From the NCBI GenBank assembly GCA_947425785.1, contig CANEAY010000006.1, forward strand, positions 43,436 to 107,435: a stretch of DNA of 64,000 bases, in the 5' to 3' direction. This stretch comes from an uncultured Pseudoflavonifractor sp. (GTDB taxonomy: Bacteria; Bacillota; Clostridia; Oscillospirales; Oscillospiraceae). Positions 19,333-31,260 of this stretch are shown one piece after another (the first letter of the stretch is position 1; each line of letters begins with the position of its first letter). The notes beneath the pieces were generated by a model that saw nothing but the letters and a program-made list of their open reading frames with translations, was not told the DNA's origin and ran no database searches. Both the position numbers and the translations under genes were made by a program.

Positions 19333-19989
19333 ATGGACGATCAGCTGCGGCTGGAAATTTGCGAGATCTGCCGCTTCCTCTATGACCGGGGGTATGTGGT
19401 ATCCAATGACGGAAATGTGTCTGCCCGGACACCCCGAAATACTATCCTCATCACCCCCTCCGGAGTGGGCAAGGGCCGGATGACTCCCGATATGTTAGTG
19501 GAGACCGACCTGGAGGGCCGCATCCTCTCCGGGGATCGCCACCCCTCCTCCGAGGGTAAGATGCACTGGATGGTCTACCGGGAGCGGCCTGACGTGATGG
19601 CCGTTGTCCATGCCCACCCCCCCATCTCCACCGCCTTCGCCGTCTGCCGCAGGCCCTTGAAGGAGCGCTATCTCAACGAGCTCATCGCCGGACTGGGCGA
19701 GGTGCCCGTCACCGAGTTCGCCATGCCCTCCACCGACGAAGTCCCCGACTCCGTGCGGCCCTATGTTCACGACCACAGCGCCGTCATGCTGGCCAACCAC
19801 GGTGTTCTGGCCTGGGGCACTACCCTCCTCTCCGCCTTCGACCGGCTGGAGGTGGTGGAGCAGACCGCCAAGGTATACTACTACGTCCATCAGCTGGGCG
19901 GCGGCGTGGAGTTCAGCCAGGAGCAGGCCGACCAGCTCAGATCCATGGCGGGCTTCTATCAGAAGCTGGCCCAGAAGCGGGAGGGCTGA
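19333..19989 (+). CDS. Class II aldolase/adducin family protein
   Basis: SNDGNVSARTP, VVHAHPPISTAFAV, ANHGVLAWG. Confidence 0.92.
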   Translation: MDDQLRLEICEICRFLYDRGYVVSNDGNVSARTPRNTILITPSGVGKGRMTPDMLVETDLEGRILSGDRHPSSEGKMHWMVYRERPDVMAVVHAHPPISTAFAVCRRPLKERYLNELIAGLGEVPVTEFAMPSTDEVPDSVRPYVHDHSAVMLANHGVLAWGTTLLSAFDRLEVVEQTAKVYYYVHQLGGGVEFSQEQADQLRSMAGFYQKLAQKREG

Positions 19990-19991
19990 AA

Positions 19992-20426
19992 ATGGAGCAT
20001 CGAACTGCCGAGGAGGTCATTGCCGCCCTGGGGCTGGCGCCCCTGGAGGACGAGGGCGGCTGGTATAAAACCATGTGGCGCTCCGCTGACGACACCACCG
20101 CCAGCTATATCTATTACTTTTTGAAGAAGGGGGAGCGCTCCCGCTGGCACAAGCTCTCCTCTAACGAGGTTTGGACATGGTGCGCCGGGGGCAGTCTGGA
20201 GATGACCCTGGGCGGCTCCGGGGAGCGGCCCACAGAGGAAAAGCACATCCTCTTCGGGCCCCGGATGGGTGTTGACGAGGGCTTTGTATCTGTAGCTCCC
20301 GCCGGGGCGTGGCAGACCACCCATGTGGTGGACGGCGACTGGGCCCTGGTGACCTGCGTGGTCTCCCCCGCCTTCCGTCCTGAGGACTGCTATCTCCCCC
20401 ATCCGCCCATTGAAGACGCACTGTAA
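19992..20426 (+). CDS. Cupin domain protein (DUF985-like)
   Basis: IYYFLKKGERSRWHKLSSNEVWTWCAGGSLEM. Confidence 0.88.
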   Translation: MEHRTAEEVIAALGLAPLEDEGGWYKTMWRSADDTTASYIYYFLKKGERSRWHKLSSNEVWTWCAGGSLEMTLGGSGERPTEEKHILFGPRMGVDEGFVSVAPAGAWQTTHVVDGDWALVTCVVSPAFRPEDCYLPHPPIEDAL

Positions 20427-20440
20427 AGGAGAAAAACTTT

Positions 20441-21190
20441 ATGGATTTTTCGCTAAAGGGTAAAGTTGCTGTGGTCACTGGGGTCAGCCGGGGACTGGGC
20501 CAGGCCATGGCCCTGGCCCTGGCAGAGGCCGGGGCCGACATCGTAGGCGTGGGGCTCCGGGGCATGGGAGACACCAAGGCCCAGGTGGAGGCCATGGGCC
20601 GCCGGGCCTTTGAGATCGTCCACGACCTCTCCGACAGCGACGCCGCTCCCGCCCTGGCCCGGAAGTGCATCGACGCCTTCGGCCGGGTGGACATTCTGGT
20701 GAACAACGCCGGTATCATCCGCCTTGCCGCTGCTGAGGAGCACTCCGCCGAGGACTTCGACGCGGTGATGGATGTGAACCTGCGCTCCCTCTTCCTCCTC
20801 ACCCGGGATATCGCTAAGCAGATGATCGGCCTGGGCGGCGGCAAGATCGTCAACGTCTGCTCTGTCCAGTCCTGCCGGGGCGGGTCGGGGGACGCCGCCT
20901 ATGTGGCCAGCAAGCACGCCGTCCATGGCCTCACCCGGGCCTGGGCCAACGAGTGGGCCAAATACCACATCAATGTCAACGCCATCGCCCCCGGATACAT
21001 GGTCACTGATAATACCGCCACCCTGCGCACCAAACCCCAGGCCGTGGCGGCCATTGACGCCCAGATCCCCATGGGACGCTGGGGCCGGCCGGAGGATCTG
21101 ATGGGCCCGGTGGTGTTCCTCTCCTCCTCCGCTTCCGACTATGTCAATGGCCATATGCTGGTGGTGGACGGAGGTTACCTCAACTGCTGA
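20441..21190 (+). CDS. SDR family oxidoreductase (gluconate/deoxygluconate dehydrogenase-like)
   Basis: TGVSRGLGQAMALALAEAGADIV, NNAGI, YVASKHAVHGLTR. Confidence 0.92.
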   Translation: MDFSLKGKVAVVTGVSRGLGQAMALALAEAGADIVGVGLRGMGDTKAQVEAMGRRAFEIVHDLSDSDAAPALARKCIDAFGRVDILVNNAGIIRLAAAEEHSAEDFDAVMDVNLRSLFLLTRDIAKQMIGLGGGKIVNVCSVQSCRGGSGDAAYVASKHAVHGLTRAWANEWAKYHINVNAIAPGYMVTDNTATLRTKPQAVAAIDAQIPMGRWGRPEDLMGPVVFLSSSASDYVNGHMLVVDGGYLNC

Positions 21191-21372
21191 CCCCTTTTCC
21201 GTCTCCGCAACCGGTTTTTTGACGAGTTGGTGTAAAAAACGGGAAATTTTTCGCTCACTTTATGCTGAAATGCCACCTTGCTATTTTGAGGGAATTTGAT
21301 ATCATGTATATGAAAGCAGTTCATTTCGACATGTTCTGCCTGTTTCACCCAAATCAAAGGAGGATAAAAAGA

Positions 21373-22551
21373 ATGAAAGTGAGCAAGAAGATCTCCGCGC
21401 TGGCACTGTCCCTCGCCTTGACCCTCTCCCTGGCCGCCTGTGGTGGTTCCACCACCACCCCCGCCCCCGTCGAGAGCAAGGCCGCCGGAACTGTGGAGTC
21501 TGCCGCTCCCAGCGCTGAGGGCCTGAAGATCGCCATCTGCACCAGCCCCAACACCGTGGATGACGGCTCCTTCAACGAGGATAACTATGACGGTATCCTC
21601 GCCTTCATCGCCTCTCGTGGCAATATCGACACCGTGACCCCCAACCAGGAGCCCACCGGCGATCCCGCCGCCGCCTCCCAGCTGGCCGGCGACATCGTGG
21701 CTGACTACGACGTTCTGGTGTGCACCGGCTTCCAGTATGCCGGCATCGGCACCCTGGCCGCCGACAACCCCGAGAAGAAGTTCATCCTGGTGGACTCCTT
21801 CCCCACTGACAGCGAGGGCAACGAGGTGGAGCTGGACAACGTCTACGCCATGCAGTTTGCCGAGAACGAGTCCGGCTTCTTCGCCGGCATCGCCGCTGCT
21901 CTGGAGACCCAGACCGGCAAGGTGGCCGTGGTCAACGGTGTGGCCTACCCCTCCAACGTCAACTATCAGTTCGGCTTCATGTCCGGCGTGAACTATGCCA
22001 ACAAGAACCTGGGCGCTTCCGCCGAGATCGTGGAGATCGCCTCCTATGCCGGCACTGACGTGACCGGCGCCAACGTGGGCGGCAACTACACCGGCAACTT
22101 CGGCGACGAGGCCACCGGCAAGGTGCTGGGCCAGGCCCTCATCCAGGAGGGCTGCGACGTTATCTTCGTGGCCGCCGGCGCTTCCGGCAACGGCGTGTTC
22201 ACCGCCGCCAAGGAGGCCGGCAACGTAAAGGTCATCGGCTGCGACGTGGATCAGTACGCTGACGGCGTCAACGGCTCCGACAACATCATCCTCACCTCCG
22301 TTCTGAAGAACATGGCCATCAACGTGGAGCGTCAGCTCAACGCCATCGTGGACGGCTCCTTCAAGGGCGGCAACTACACCCTCAAGGCCGACAGTGACTC
22401 CACCGGCTTCGTCACCGATGCCGCCAGCCACCAGTGCTCCGAGGCCACCATGAAGGCCATGAACGACGCCTATCCCCTGGTGAAGGACGGCACTATCGTC
22501 CCCGCCTCCAACTTCAACGGAAACACTCCCACCGAGTTCCCCGGCCTGTAA
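21373..22551 (+). CDS. BMP-family ABC transporter substrate-binding lipoprotein
   Basis: LTLSLAACGG lipobox; BMP core; start re-set to ATG after AAAGGAGG. Confidence 0.92.
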   Translation: MKVSKKISALALSLALTLSLAACGGSTTTPAPVESKAAGTVESAAPSAEGLKIAICTSPNTVDDGSFNEDNYDGILAFIASRGNIDTVTPNQEPTGDPAAASQLAGDIVADYDVLVCTGFQYAGIGTLAADNPEKKFILVDSFPTDSEGNEVELDNVYAMQFAENESGFFAGIAAALETQTGKVAVVNGVAYPSNVNYQFGFMSGVNYANKNLGASAEIVEIASYAGTDVTGANVGGNYTGNFGDEATGKVLGQALIQEGCDVIFVAAGASGNGVFTAAKEAGNVKVIGCDVDQYADGVNGSDNIILTSVLKNMAINVERQLNAIVDGSFKGGNYTLKADSDSTGFVTDAASHQCSEATMKAMNDAYPLVKDGTIVPASNFNGNTPTEFPGL

Positions 22552-22577
22552 GCCAAGCGCATTGACCTGTCTCTGAT

Positions 22578-22657
22578 GACGGGGCGCTCCGTTCGTATCT
22601 TCAGAAACCGCAACAGTTTCTCAAATACCTTCGGAGCGCCCCGTCACTCTTTTTTTC
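22578..22657 (+). terminator. Intercistronic terminator/attenuator
   Basis: GACGGGGCGCTCCG...CGGAGCGCCCCGTC then T-run, enclosing inner AGAAAC/GTTTCT hairpin. Confidence 0.75.
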
Positions 22658-22674
22658 GCACCACAGGACGGCGC

Positions 22675-22711
22675 TTTCGGAAACGCACCGCACGGCGGTG
22701 TCTTTCCGAAA
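22675..22711 (+). other. Second intercistronic hairpin
   Basis: TTTCGGAAA...CACCGC-ACG-GCGGTG...TTTCCGAAA. Confidence 0.6.
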
Positions 22712-22778
22712 ACACCTGTCCCGCAAAAACGGTACTCCCCCCTGACGGTTTACCGCCGGGGCCGAAACACAAAGGAGG

Positions 22779-24323
22779 ATGACACACATGGCAATGGACG
22801 AGTACATTGTGGAAATGCGCCACATCACCAAACGCTTTCCCGGTATCGTCGCCAACGACGACATCTCGCTGGGCATCAAAAAGGGCGAGATCTTTGCCCT
22901 TTTGGGGGAAAACGGTGCCGGCAAATCCACCCTTATGAGCATGCTCTTTGGTATGTACGAGCCTGACGAGGGTGAAATTTACATCCGGGGCAAGAAGGAG
23001 CGCATCTCCTCCCCCAACCACGCCACCCGGCTCAACATCGGCATGGTGCACCAGCATTTCAAGCTGGTGAGCAACTACACCATTGCCGAGAACATCATCT
23101 TGGGCATCGAGCCCAAGAAGATGGCCGGACTCTTCCCTGTGGTGGATATCAAGGGCACCAACGAAAAGGTGGCCGCCCTCTCCAAGCAGTACGGCCTGGA
23201 GGTGGATCCCACCGCCAAGATCGAGAACGTGAACGTCTCCACCCAGCAGCGGGTGGAAATTTTGAAGATGCTCTACCGGGAGGCGGAGATCCTCATTTTT
23301 GATGAGCCCACCGCCGTCCTCACCCCCCAGGAGATCGACTTCCTGCTCCTGATCATCCGGGGCCTGCGGGAACAGGGCAAGACCATCATCCTCATCACCC
23401 ACAAACTGGAGGAGATCAAGCAGGTAGCCGACCGCTGCGCCATCCTGAACCGGGGCAAGCTCATCGATGTGCTGGATGTGGCCACTACATCCACCCAGAC
23501 CATGGCCAACCTGATGGTGGGCCGGGAGGTGGACTTCACCGTAGCTAAGGCCCCCGCCCAGTTCGGCGGCGAGGTGCTGAAGGTAGAGCACCTGACAGTC
23601 AAGAACGCCGACGGCTTCCCGGTCGTAAAGGATGTCTCCTTTACTGTTCGGGCGGGTGAAATTTTTGCCATTGCCGGCGTCTCCGGCAACGGACAGACTG
23701 AAATTGCCGATGCGGTGGCTGGGATGCTCCCTGCCGCCGAGGGCGTTATCACCCTGGACGGCGCCGACATCACCCACACCTCTGTCCGGGAGCGCACCGA
23801 CCTGGGCCTCTCCTATATCCCGGAGGATCGCCAGTCCGTGGGGCTGGTACTGGACTTCTCTCTGGCGGACAACCTGGCTCTCAAGAGCTACTACAAGTCC
23901 CCCTTCTGTGAAAAGGGCATTTTGAACCACGCCGCCTTTGAAAGCTACGGCGAAAAGCTGGTAGAGGCCTACGACGTACGCTCCGGCCAGGGGGTACGCA
24001 CCCTGACCCGCTCCATGTCCGGCGGAAACCAGCAGAAGGCCATCATCGCCCGGGAGATCGAGCTGAGCTCCAAGCTGATGATCTTCGTTCAGCCCACCCG
24101 GGGCCTGGATATCGGCGCCATTGAGAACATCCACCGGCAGATCGTGGCTGAGCGCGACAAAGGCCGGGCTGTCCTGCTCATCTCTCTGGAGCTGGATGAG
24201 ATCATGGGCCTGGCCGACACCATCGGCGTCATCTTCTCCGGCCAGATGCTCAAGATCGCCCCTGCCGACGCCATGACCACCAATGAGGTGGGCCAGTACA
24301 TGATGGGGGTGAAGCAGGAATGA
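22779..24323 (+). CDS. Nucleoside/BMP-type ABC transporter, duplicated ATP-binding protein
   Basis: Walker A GENGAGKSTL; two ABC halves; MSGGNQQKAIIARE. Confidence 0.94.
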   Translation: MTHMAMDEYIVEMRHITKRFPGIVANDDISLGIKKGEIFALLGENGAGKSTLMSMLFGMYEPDEGEIYIRGKKERISSPNHATRLNIGMVHQHFKLVSNYTIAENIILGIEPKKMAGLFPVVDIKGTNEKVAALSKQYGLEVDPTAKIENVNVSTQQRVEILKMLYREAEILIFDEPTAVLTPQEIDFLLLIIRGLREQGKTIILITHKLEEIKQVADRCAILNRGKLIDVLDVATTSTQTMANLMVGREVDFTVAKAPAQFGGEVLKVEHLTVKNADGFPVVKDVSFTVRAGEIFAIAGVSGNGQTEIADAVAGMLPAAEGVITLDGADITHTSVRERTDLGLSYIPEDRQSVGLVLDFSLADNLALKSYYKSPFCEKGILNHAAFESYGEKLVEAYDVRSGQGVRTLTRSMSGGNQQKAIIAREIELSSKLMIFVQPTRGLDIGAIENIHRQIVAERDKGRAVLLISLELDEIMGLADTIGVIFSGQMLKIAPADAMTTNEVGQYMMGVKQE

Positions 24324-25459
24324 AACAGAATTGGTTTTTGACCTTGATGGGAGACAGCAAGCGGCAGAAGATCACCATTCCCATCCTGGCCATCCTATTG
24401 AGCCTGCTGGCGGGCGCGCTGGTCTACCTGCTGATGGGTAAGAGCCCCATCACCGCCTATTTGAGCTACCTTCAAGGCTCCGGCCTTCTGCCCAAGGGCA
24501 ATTACGCCGCCAAAAAGGGCATACTCACCGACTTTATGAGCCTTCTCAACGCCTGGACGCCTATGCTCTTTGCCTCCCTCTCCGTGGCGGTGGCCATGCG
24601 CTCCGGCCTCTTCAACATCGGCGTGTCCGGCCAGATGATGCTCTCCGGCCTTATCGCCACCGTCACTGTAGGCTACTCCGCCCTTCCCGCTGTCATTGCC
24701 AAGCCCCTGGTGGTCATCATCGCCGCCGTGGTGGGGGCTCTGGTGGCTGCCCTCATCGGCTTCCTCAAGTATAAGTGGAACATCAATGAGGTGGTCTCCG
24801 CCATCATGCTCAACTACATCGTGCGCTACTCGGTGAGCTTCTGTATCAAGCGCTTCATGGCCGACCCGGTGTCCCGGCAGTCCAGGGCGGTCTCCGCCGC
24901 CTCCCGGCTGTCTCTGATGGACACCGAGATCGGCGGACTGAAGATGGATATTCCCCTGGGCATTATCCTGGCCATCATCGCCGTGTTCCTGGTAAAGTTT
25001 CTCTTTGACAAGATGCGCCTGGGCTTTGAGTTCCGCACCATCGGCGCAAACCCCAAGGCCGCCATGTACGCCGGCATCGACGTGGGCCGGAACCTGGTGG
25101 TGACCATGGCCTTCTCCGGGGCTCTGGCGGGCCTGGCGGGCGCCACCTATTTCCTGGGCTATTACGGCTCCATCCAGCCCGACACCCTTATCTCCACCGG
25201 CTTTGACGCCATTGCCGTGTCCATCCTGGGCAACTCCAGCCCCATCGGCATCCTCCTGTCCTCCTTCCTCATCACCGTCATTGACAAGGGAAGCACCTAC
25301 ATGAGCTCCACTGTTGGGGTACGGCAGGAGATCGGCTCCCTCATCACCGGCCTTATCCTCCTCTTCGCCGCCTGCGGAGCCTTCTTCAGTTATCTCATCG
25401 ACCGCAGCCGCCAAAAGGCCGCCGACGCGGCCAGGGCCGGAAAGGAGGAGCAGGCATGA
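24320..25459 (+). CDS. ABC transporter permease (BPD_transp_2)
   Basis: Polytopic; RSGLFNIGVSGQMM; overlaps the ATPase gene. Confidence 0.92.
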   Translation: MKQNWFLTLMGDSKRQKITIPILAILLSLLAGALVYLLMGKSPITAYLSYLQGSGLLPKGNYAAKKGILTDFMSLLNAWTPMLFASLSVAVAMRSGLFNIGVSGQMMLSGLIATVTVGYSALPAVIAKPLVVIIAAVVGALVAALIGFLKYKWNINEVVSAIMLNYIVRYSVSFCIKRFMADPVSRQSRAVSAASRLSLMDTEIGGLKMDIPLGIILAIIAVFLVKFLFDKMRLGFEFRTIGANPKAAMYAGIDVGRNLVVTMAFSGALAGLAGATYFLGYYGSIQPDTLISTGFDAIAVSILGNSSPIGILLSSFLITVIDKGSTYMSSTVGVRQEIGSLITGLILLFAACGAFFSYLIDRSRQKAADAARAGKEEQA

Positions 25460-26424
25460 ACCTCATCAATACCCTTATCATCGACGGACTCTCCTTTGCC
25501 CTTCCCCTCTTCATCATGGCCATCGGCGGCATCTACTCCGAGCGCAGCGGCGTGACCAACCTAGCCATTGAGGGCCTTCAGGGCTTCGGCGCCTTTGTAG
25601 GCGCTCTGTGCGCCACCCTCATCTCCGGCTTTTTTGCCGCAGGCAGCCAGGCTCCCATGCTCCTGGCCATGGTCTTCGCCATGCTGGGCGGCATGATCTA
25701 CGCCATGCTCCACGCTGTGCTGTGCGTCAACTTTAAGGCCAATCAGGTCATCTCCGGCGTGGTCATCAACATTCTGGCCACCGCCCTGACCACCTTCCTC
25801 ACCAGTCAGCTCAACGCCTCTGTCTTTGGCGCTCCCTCCAACAAGTTTGTGCTGACCACTTCGGTGCGGTTCTCGGTGCCCGGCCTGTCCTCCATCCCTG
25901 TGCTGGGAGCCTTCTTCACCAACCTCTATCCCTTTGAGGTCATTATTATCCTGGTGGCCCTGGCGGCCTGGTATTTCCTCTATAAGACCCCCTTTGGGAT
26001 GCATCTGCGGGCCTGCGGCGACAATCCCCACGCCGTGGATGCCGCCGGCGTTGAGGTGGGCCGGGTGCGGTTCGCCGCTGTCATGGTCTCCGGCGCCCTT
26101 TCCGGCCTGGGCGGTATCTGTTTCGCCTATTCCATCTCCGCCCAGTTCTCCCCCGCCATCTATATGGGCTACGGCTATCTGTCCATCGCCGCCCTCATCT
26201 TCGGCAACTGGCAGATCATGCCCACCCTCTGGGCCTGTCTTATCTTCGGCTTCTCCCGCTCCGCCGGCTTTGCCCTGACCCAGGCCCTAAAGCTCTCTGC
26301 CGCATTCCAGGATCTCTTTATGACCCTGCCCTATATCATCACCCTCCTGCTCCTGGTCTTCTTCTCCAAGTCCAACCGGGCTCCCCGGGCCTTGGGTGAG
26401 ATCTACGACAAGGGCAAGCGGTGA
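25456..26424 (+). CDS. ABC transporter permease (BPD_transp_2)
   Basis: ERSGVTNLAIEGLQGFGAFVGAL; overlaps the preceding permease. Confidence 0.92.
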   Translation: MNLINTLIIDGLSFALPLFIMAIGGIYSERSGVTNLAIEGLQGFGAFVGALCATLISGFFAAGSQAPMLLAMVFAMLGGMIYAMLHAVLCVNFKANQVISGVVINILATALTTFLTSQLNASVFGAPSNKFVLTTSVRFSVPGLSSIPVLGAFFTNLYPFEVIIILVALAAWYFLYKTPFGMHLRACGDNPHAVDAAGVEVGRVRFAAVMVSGALSGLGGICFAYSISAQFSPAIYMGYGYLSIAALIFGNWQIMPTLWACLIFGFSRSAGFALTQALKLSAAFQDLFMTLPYIITLLLLVFFSKSNRAPRALGEIYDKGKR

Positions 26425-26492
26425 GCCTCTCCCCCGTTCGACTTTCACCTTCGGGTGATCGCGATAAAACTTATGAAAAAGGAGAAAGCAGA

Positions 26493-27932
26493 ATGAACAA
26501 GAAGCGTATCCTCTCTGTGTCCCTGGCGGTGGCCCTCACCGCCGCCCTGGCCGCTCCGGCCATGGCCGACAATCTGGTTCGCAAGACCATCGACGTGGAC
26601 GCCGGTATCGGTGTTTTCGTGGACGGCGAGCAGGTCATCCCCACCAACGCCGGCGGCAATGCCGTGGACGTGTTTGCCTCCGAGGGCACCACCTATCTGC
26701 CCGTCCGGGCCATCTCCAACGCCCTGGGCGCCCAGGTGAGCTACGACGCCGAGAGCTACCGGGTCAATGTCTCCACCCTCCCGGTGGACGACAAGGCCGC
26801 CCAGTACCTGGAGACCTATTTTGATATCAAGCCCATGACCGGCGCTGTCTCTGTGAACACCCTCAACGCCGCCCTCACCGCCATCTTCGGCGAGGAGGCT
26901 GTCAAGGCTGACGCCGCTACTGTGGCCGAGGCCGCCAAGGCCGCTGTCATCAACTGCGACCTGGCCGAGCTGGCTCCCGTTTACGCCGCCAAGGGCGCCG
27001 CCCCTGCGGTCAGCGGCCTGGCCGAGGAGCTCCTCCCCTATGTGGCCGTGGCCATCGATGCCGGCATTGCCTCCAACACCTGGAACTTTGCCGCCGGGCT
27101 GGACGGTGAGACCGCCGCCCAGCTGCTGATGAACGCCGTGAACGTGGCCGGCAAGGGCCGCAACTACCTGGGCAATGTCAGCGATCCCGACATCGGCCGG
27201 AAGCTCCAGTCCGCCTGGGCCACCTTCGGCAACTTTGACGACGTTGTCCTCTCCCAGCTGGGCGCCGACCTGGTCATTGCCGAGGCTTCCACCGGCTATA
27301 ACCTGAAGTTCGACGGCTACAACGCCAATTTCCTGCCCGACTACACCATTCAATACGGCCACAGCGACATCACCCACGCCCTCCAGCTCATGGCTCTCCT
27401 GAAGAGCGAGGGCATCGACGCCAAGGTGGCTCTGGAGCCCAAGACCTCCATCTACGAGTACATGGTGGACTGGGGCGATCCCACCAAGGTGGAGAGCACT
27501 TCCACTTACGCCCTGAAGCCCATTGAGGGTACCGACCGCTGGCTGTGCTACGCCACCGAGTATGACATGATGCTGGAGTTCGACACCGTGGAGGACAAGA
27601 ACGCTCTGGACAGCCTCATTGAGACCTACTCCAAGAAGTACAGCGCCAACCAGAACGAGGACGGCAGCTTCAAGACTCCCCTCATCGCCGGTGCCTGGTG
27701 GAACCCCCTGTACAGCTCCTACGTGCCCATGGCTGACGCCGAGGCCTTCACCCTCATCAAGGACAACGTGATCCGCAACGGTGCCTACACCATCCATCCC
27801 TTCAGCATGGTGGACGACACCGACGCCATCGCCAAGGTGGTCTCCGAGAAGGCCCCCGACCTGGCTGTGGAGCTGGTGGATCTCTACGTGAACAACGCCT
27901 TCTACCGTTACCTCAACGGTGAGGGCGAATAA
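26493..27932 (+). CDS. Secreted protein with copper-amine-oxidase-N (stalk) domain
   Basis: Signal peptide; VFVDGEQV...TYLPVRAISNALGAQVSYDAE; SD AAGGAG. Confidence 0.8.
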   Translation: MNKKRILSVSLAVALTAALAAPAMADNLVRKTIDVDAGIGVFVDGEQVIPTNAGGNAVDVFASEGTTYLPVRAISNALGAQVSYDAESYRVNVSTLPVDDKAAQYLETYFDIKPMTGAVSVNTLNAALTAIFGEEAVKADAATVAEAAKAAVINCDLAELAPVYAAKGAAPAVSGLAEELLPYVAVAIDAGIASNTWNFAAGLDGETAAQLLMNAVNVAGKGRNYLGNVSDPDIGRKLQSAWATFGNFDDVVLSQLGADLVIAEASTGYNLKFDGYNANFLPDYTIQYGHSDITHALQLMALLKSEGIDAKVALEPKTSIYEYMVDWGDPTKVESTSTYALKPIEGTDRWLCYATEYDMMLEFDTVEDKNALDSLIETYSKKYSANQNEDGSFKTPLIAGAWWNPLYSSYVPMADAEAFTLIKDNVIRNGAYTIHPFSMVDDTDAIAKVVSEKAPDLAVELVDLYVNNAFYRYLNGEGE

Positions 27933-27952
27933 GCCGCACTTCCAAAACAGTA

Positions 27953-27986
27953 AAGAACCCCGGACGCATCCGCGTCCGGGGTTCTT
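27953..27986. terminator. Bidirectional terminator
   Basis: AAGAACCCCGGACGC..GCGTCCGGGGTTCTT. Confidence 0.8.
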
Positions 27987-27998
27987 CTTATCTCTTTT

Positions 27999-28796
27999 TT
28001 ATCCGTAGAAAGCGTGACCGCCGATAACAGAGATCAGGGACTTGTTCCGGGAAGCCCAGCAGGACTTGCCCACACCATTGAAGTAGTAGGCGCCCGGCAC
28101 CACGTTTGCCCCCTCCAGCACCAGCCGGGCCGCCAGGATGGCGCTTTCACTGGGAGTCGCATTGGTAGCTCCCGGGAACTGGTTGGGGGCATAGATCACG
28201 CCCCCCACCGTGTTGGGGAAGCTGGCACTGTTCACCCGGTTCATGATAACGCTGCCCACTGCCAGCTGGCCCAAAAAGGGCTGGTAGCCGCTCTCATGCA
28301 TGATGACCTTCGCCATCACGTCCAGGGTCTCGTCGTCATAGGGACGGCCCTCCTCTGTCAGAGGCGTACCGCCGGAATAGAGCACCACCTTTTTATCCCA
28401 GCCAGCCCAGGCCCCCAGGGCTGTTGCCAGGGTGCGGGTAGGCACCCAGGCGGTGCCGTCCGGGTCTCCCCACACTCCATCAGGAATGTAGAGATACCGG
28501 CCGTTGATGGCCAGATAGGGTTCCCCCACCCGAACTGTCATAGTAAAATCCTGGGCGGTGGCGGTAAACTGGCCATCCTCCCAAACCACCTGGGCGTCAG
28601 GCCGGATGGCCACTGTTGCGGCGTAAAAGGGTAAATAGGACACTCCGCCGCTGATCCGGGCCTCAAAACCTACCACCGTCTCCTCGTTCAGGAGCACCTC
28701 CGCACTCTCCCAGCTCTCCTCCGCGGCATAGGCCGAAGGGAAAACCGACAGGAGCAGAACCAGGCTCAAAAGCCCCTGCAGGATGCGCTTTCTCAT
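27999..28796 (-). CDS. Secreted cell wall hydrolase (SleB-like) with stalk domain
   Basis: Signal peptide; MAKVIMHESGYQPFLGQLAVGSVIMNRVNSASFPNTVGGVIYAPNQF. Confidence 0.88.
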   Translation of the reverse strand: MRKRILQGLLSLVLLLSVFPSAYAAEESWESAEVLLNEETVVGFEARISGGVSYLPFYAATVAIRPDAQVVWEDGQFTATAQDFTMTVRVGEPYLAINGRYLYIPDGVWGDPDGTAWVPTRTLATALGAWAGWDKKVVLYSGGTPLTEEGRPYDDETLDVMAKVIMHESGYQPFLGQLAVGSVIMNRVNSASFPNTVGGVIYAPNQFPGATNATPSESAILAARLVLEGANVVPGAYYFNGVGKSCWASRNKSLISVIGGHAFYG

Positions 28797-28948
28797 GGTC
28801 GCTTCCTCCTTGTTGTTTCCGGTTTGCAATCTTTTGTTACCGTATTGTAACCTATTTTCTTCCAAATTGCAAGCCCTGTGTTTCCGCCAAAAAGTATAGA
28901 AAGCATCCATTTCAAAGCAAAAAATCGTCTTTTCCCCATTCAATGACA

Positions 28949-28988
28949 CAAAAAAATCCCCGCCGATATATCGGCGGGGATTTTTTTG
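28949..28988. terminator. Bidirectional terminator
   Basis: AAAAAAATCCCCGCCGATATATCGGCGGGGATTTTTTT. Confidence 0.85.
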
Positions 28989-28996
28989 AAGTCTTA

Positions 28997-30505
<1,509 letters not shown>

Positions 30506-30510
30506 CTATT

Positions 30511-31260
30511 TTAACCCTTTTCCTTCCACTCGTCAAGAGTGAGAATTGCGTCAAACCGGCTCTCGCCGGCCAGGTCTACGCCGTGGACGAAACGCGCCTT
30601 TTCATCCCCGCCCACACAGACCTGAATACTCTCCCCTGCCATACACTCCTTCAAATAGCCAATTTGAAGGGAGGAGACAAAATGGTCGGCCAGCGCCGCC
30701 TCCAAGCCCACCGCATCGGCGGCCAGGTCGGCGTAACGGACGTTGTTGACGTGCCCGTTGCAGTCAATGTCGCTGTAGTGGAACTTCCGCTCCTCCACCA
30801 GCTTCATGTCCTGGGGCATCCGGATCTTCCCCAGCTTCCGCTCCTTGCACAGCTCACCGCCGCCGGAGGTCATCACATTCTCAATTTCCGAGAGCTTTTT
30901 CAGCTTGCGGCTGTCCGCATCCACCAGCACCCAGGCGCTCACCGCCTCGCCAATGGGCTCCCCCTCGGAAAAGAGGTCAAAATCCCGGTAGAGCATGGCC
31001 CCCCGGTCTGCCCGGTGCCAGGTACGGATGGTCAGGGACTGATTCCATAGCAGCGGCCTGTCCAGCCGGTACCACATCCGGGTCACCATCCACAGGGCAT
31101 TATATTTTTCCAACATCTCCGGCCCGGAAGCGTGAAAGGCGCAGGCCGCCTCGGTGGCGGCCTCCTGGAGCAGATTCAGCACCCCGGAGGGACGACACTG
31201 GGTATAGATCCCTGCATCTGCCGCCCCAACACGGCAGGTCATCTCGTAAAATGTCCCCAT
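30511..31260 (-). CDS. Acyl-ACP thioesterase family protein
   Basis: Double hotdog protein; LVDADSRKLKKLSEI; SDIDCNGHVNNVRYADLA. Confidence 0.85.
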   Translation of the reverse strand: MGTFYEMTCRVGAADAGIYTQCRPSGVLNLLQEAATEAACAFHASGPEMLEKYNALWMVTRMWYRLDRPLLWNQSLTIRTWHRADRGAMLYRDFDLFSEGEPIGEAVSAWVLVDADSRKLKKLSEIENVMTSGGGELCKERKLGKIRMPQDMKLVEERKFHYSDIDCNGHVNNVRYADLAADAVGLEAALADHFVSSLQIGYLKECMAGESIQVCVGGDEKARFVHGVDLAGESRFDAILTLDEWKEKG

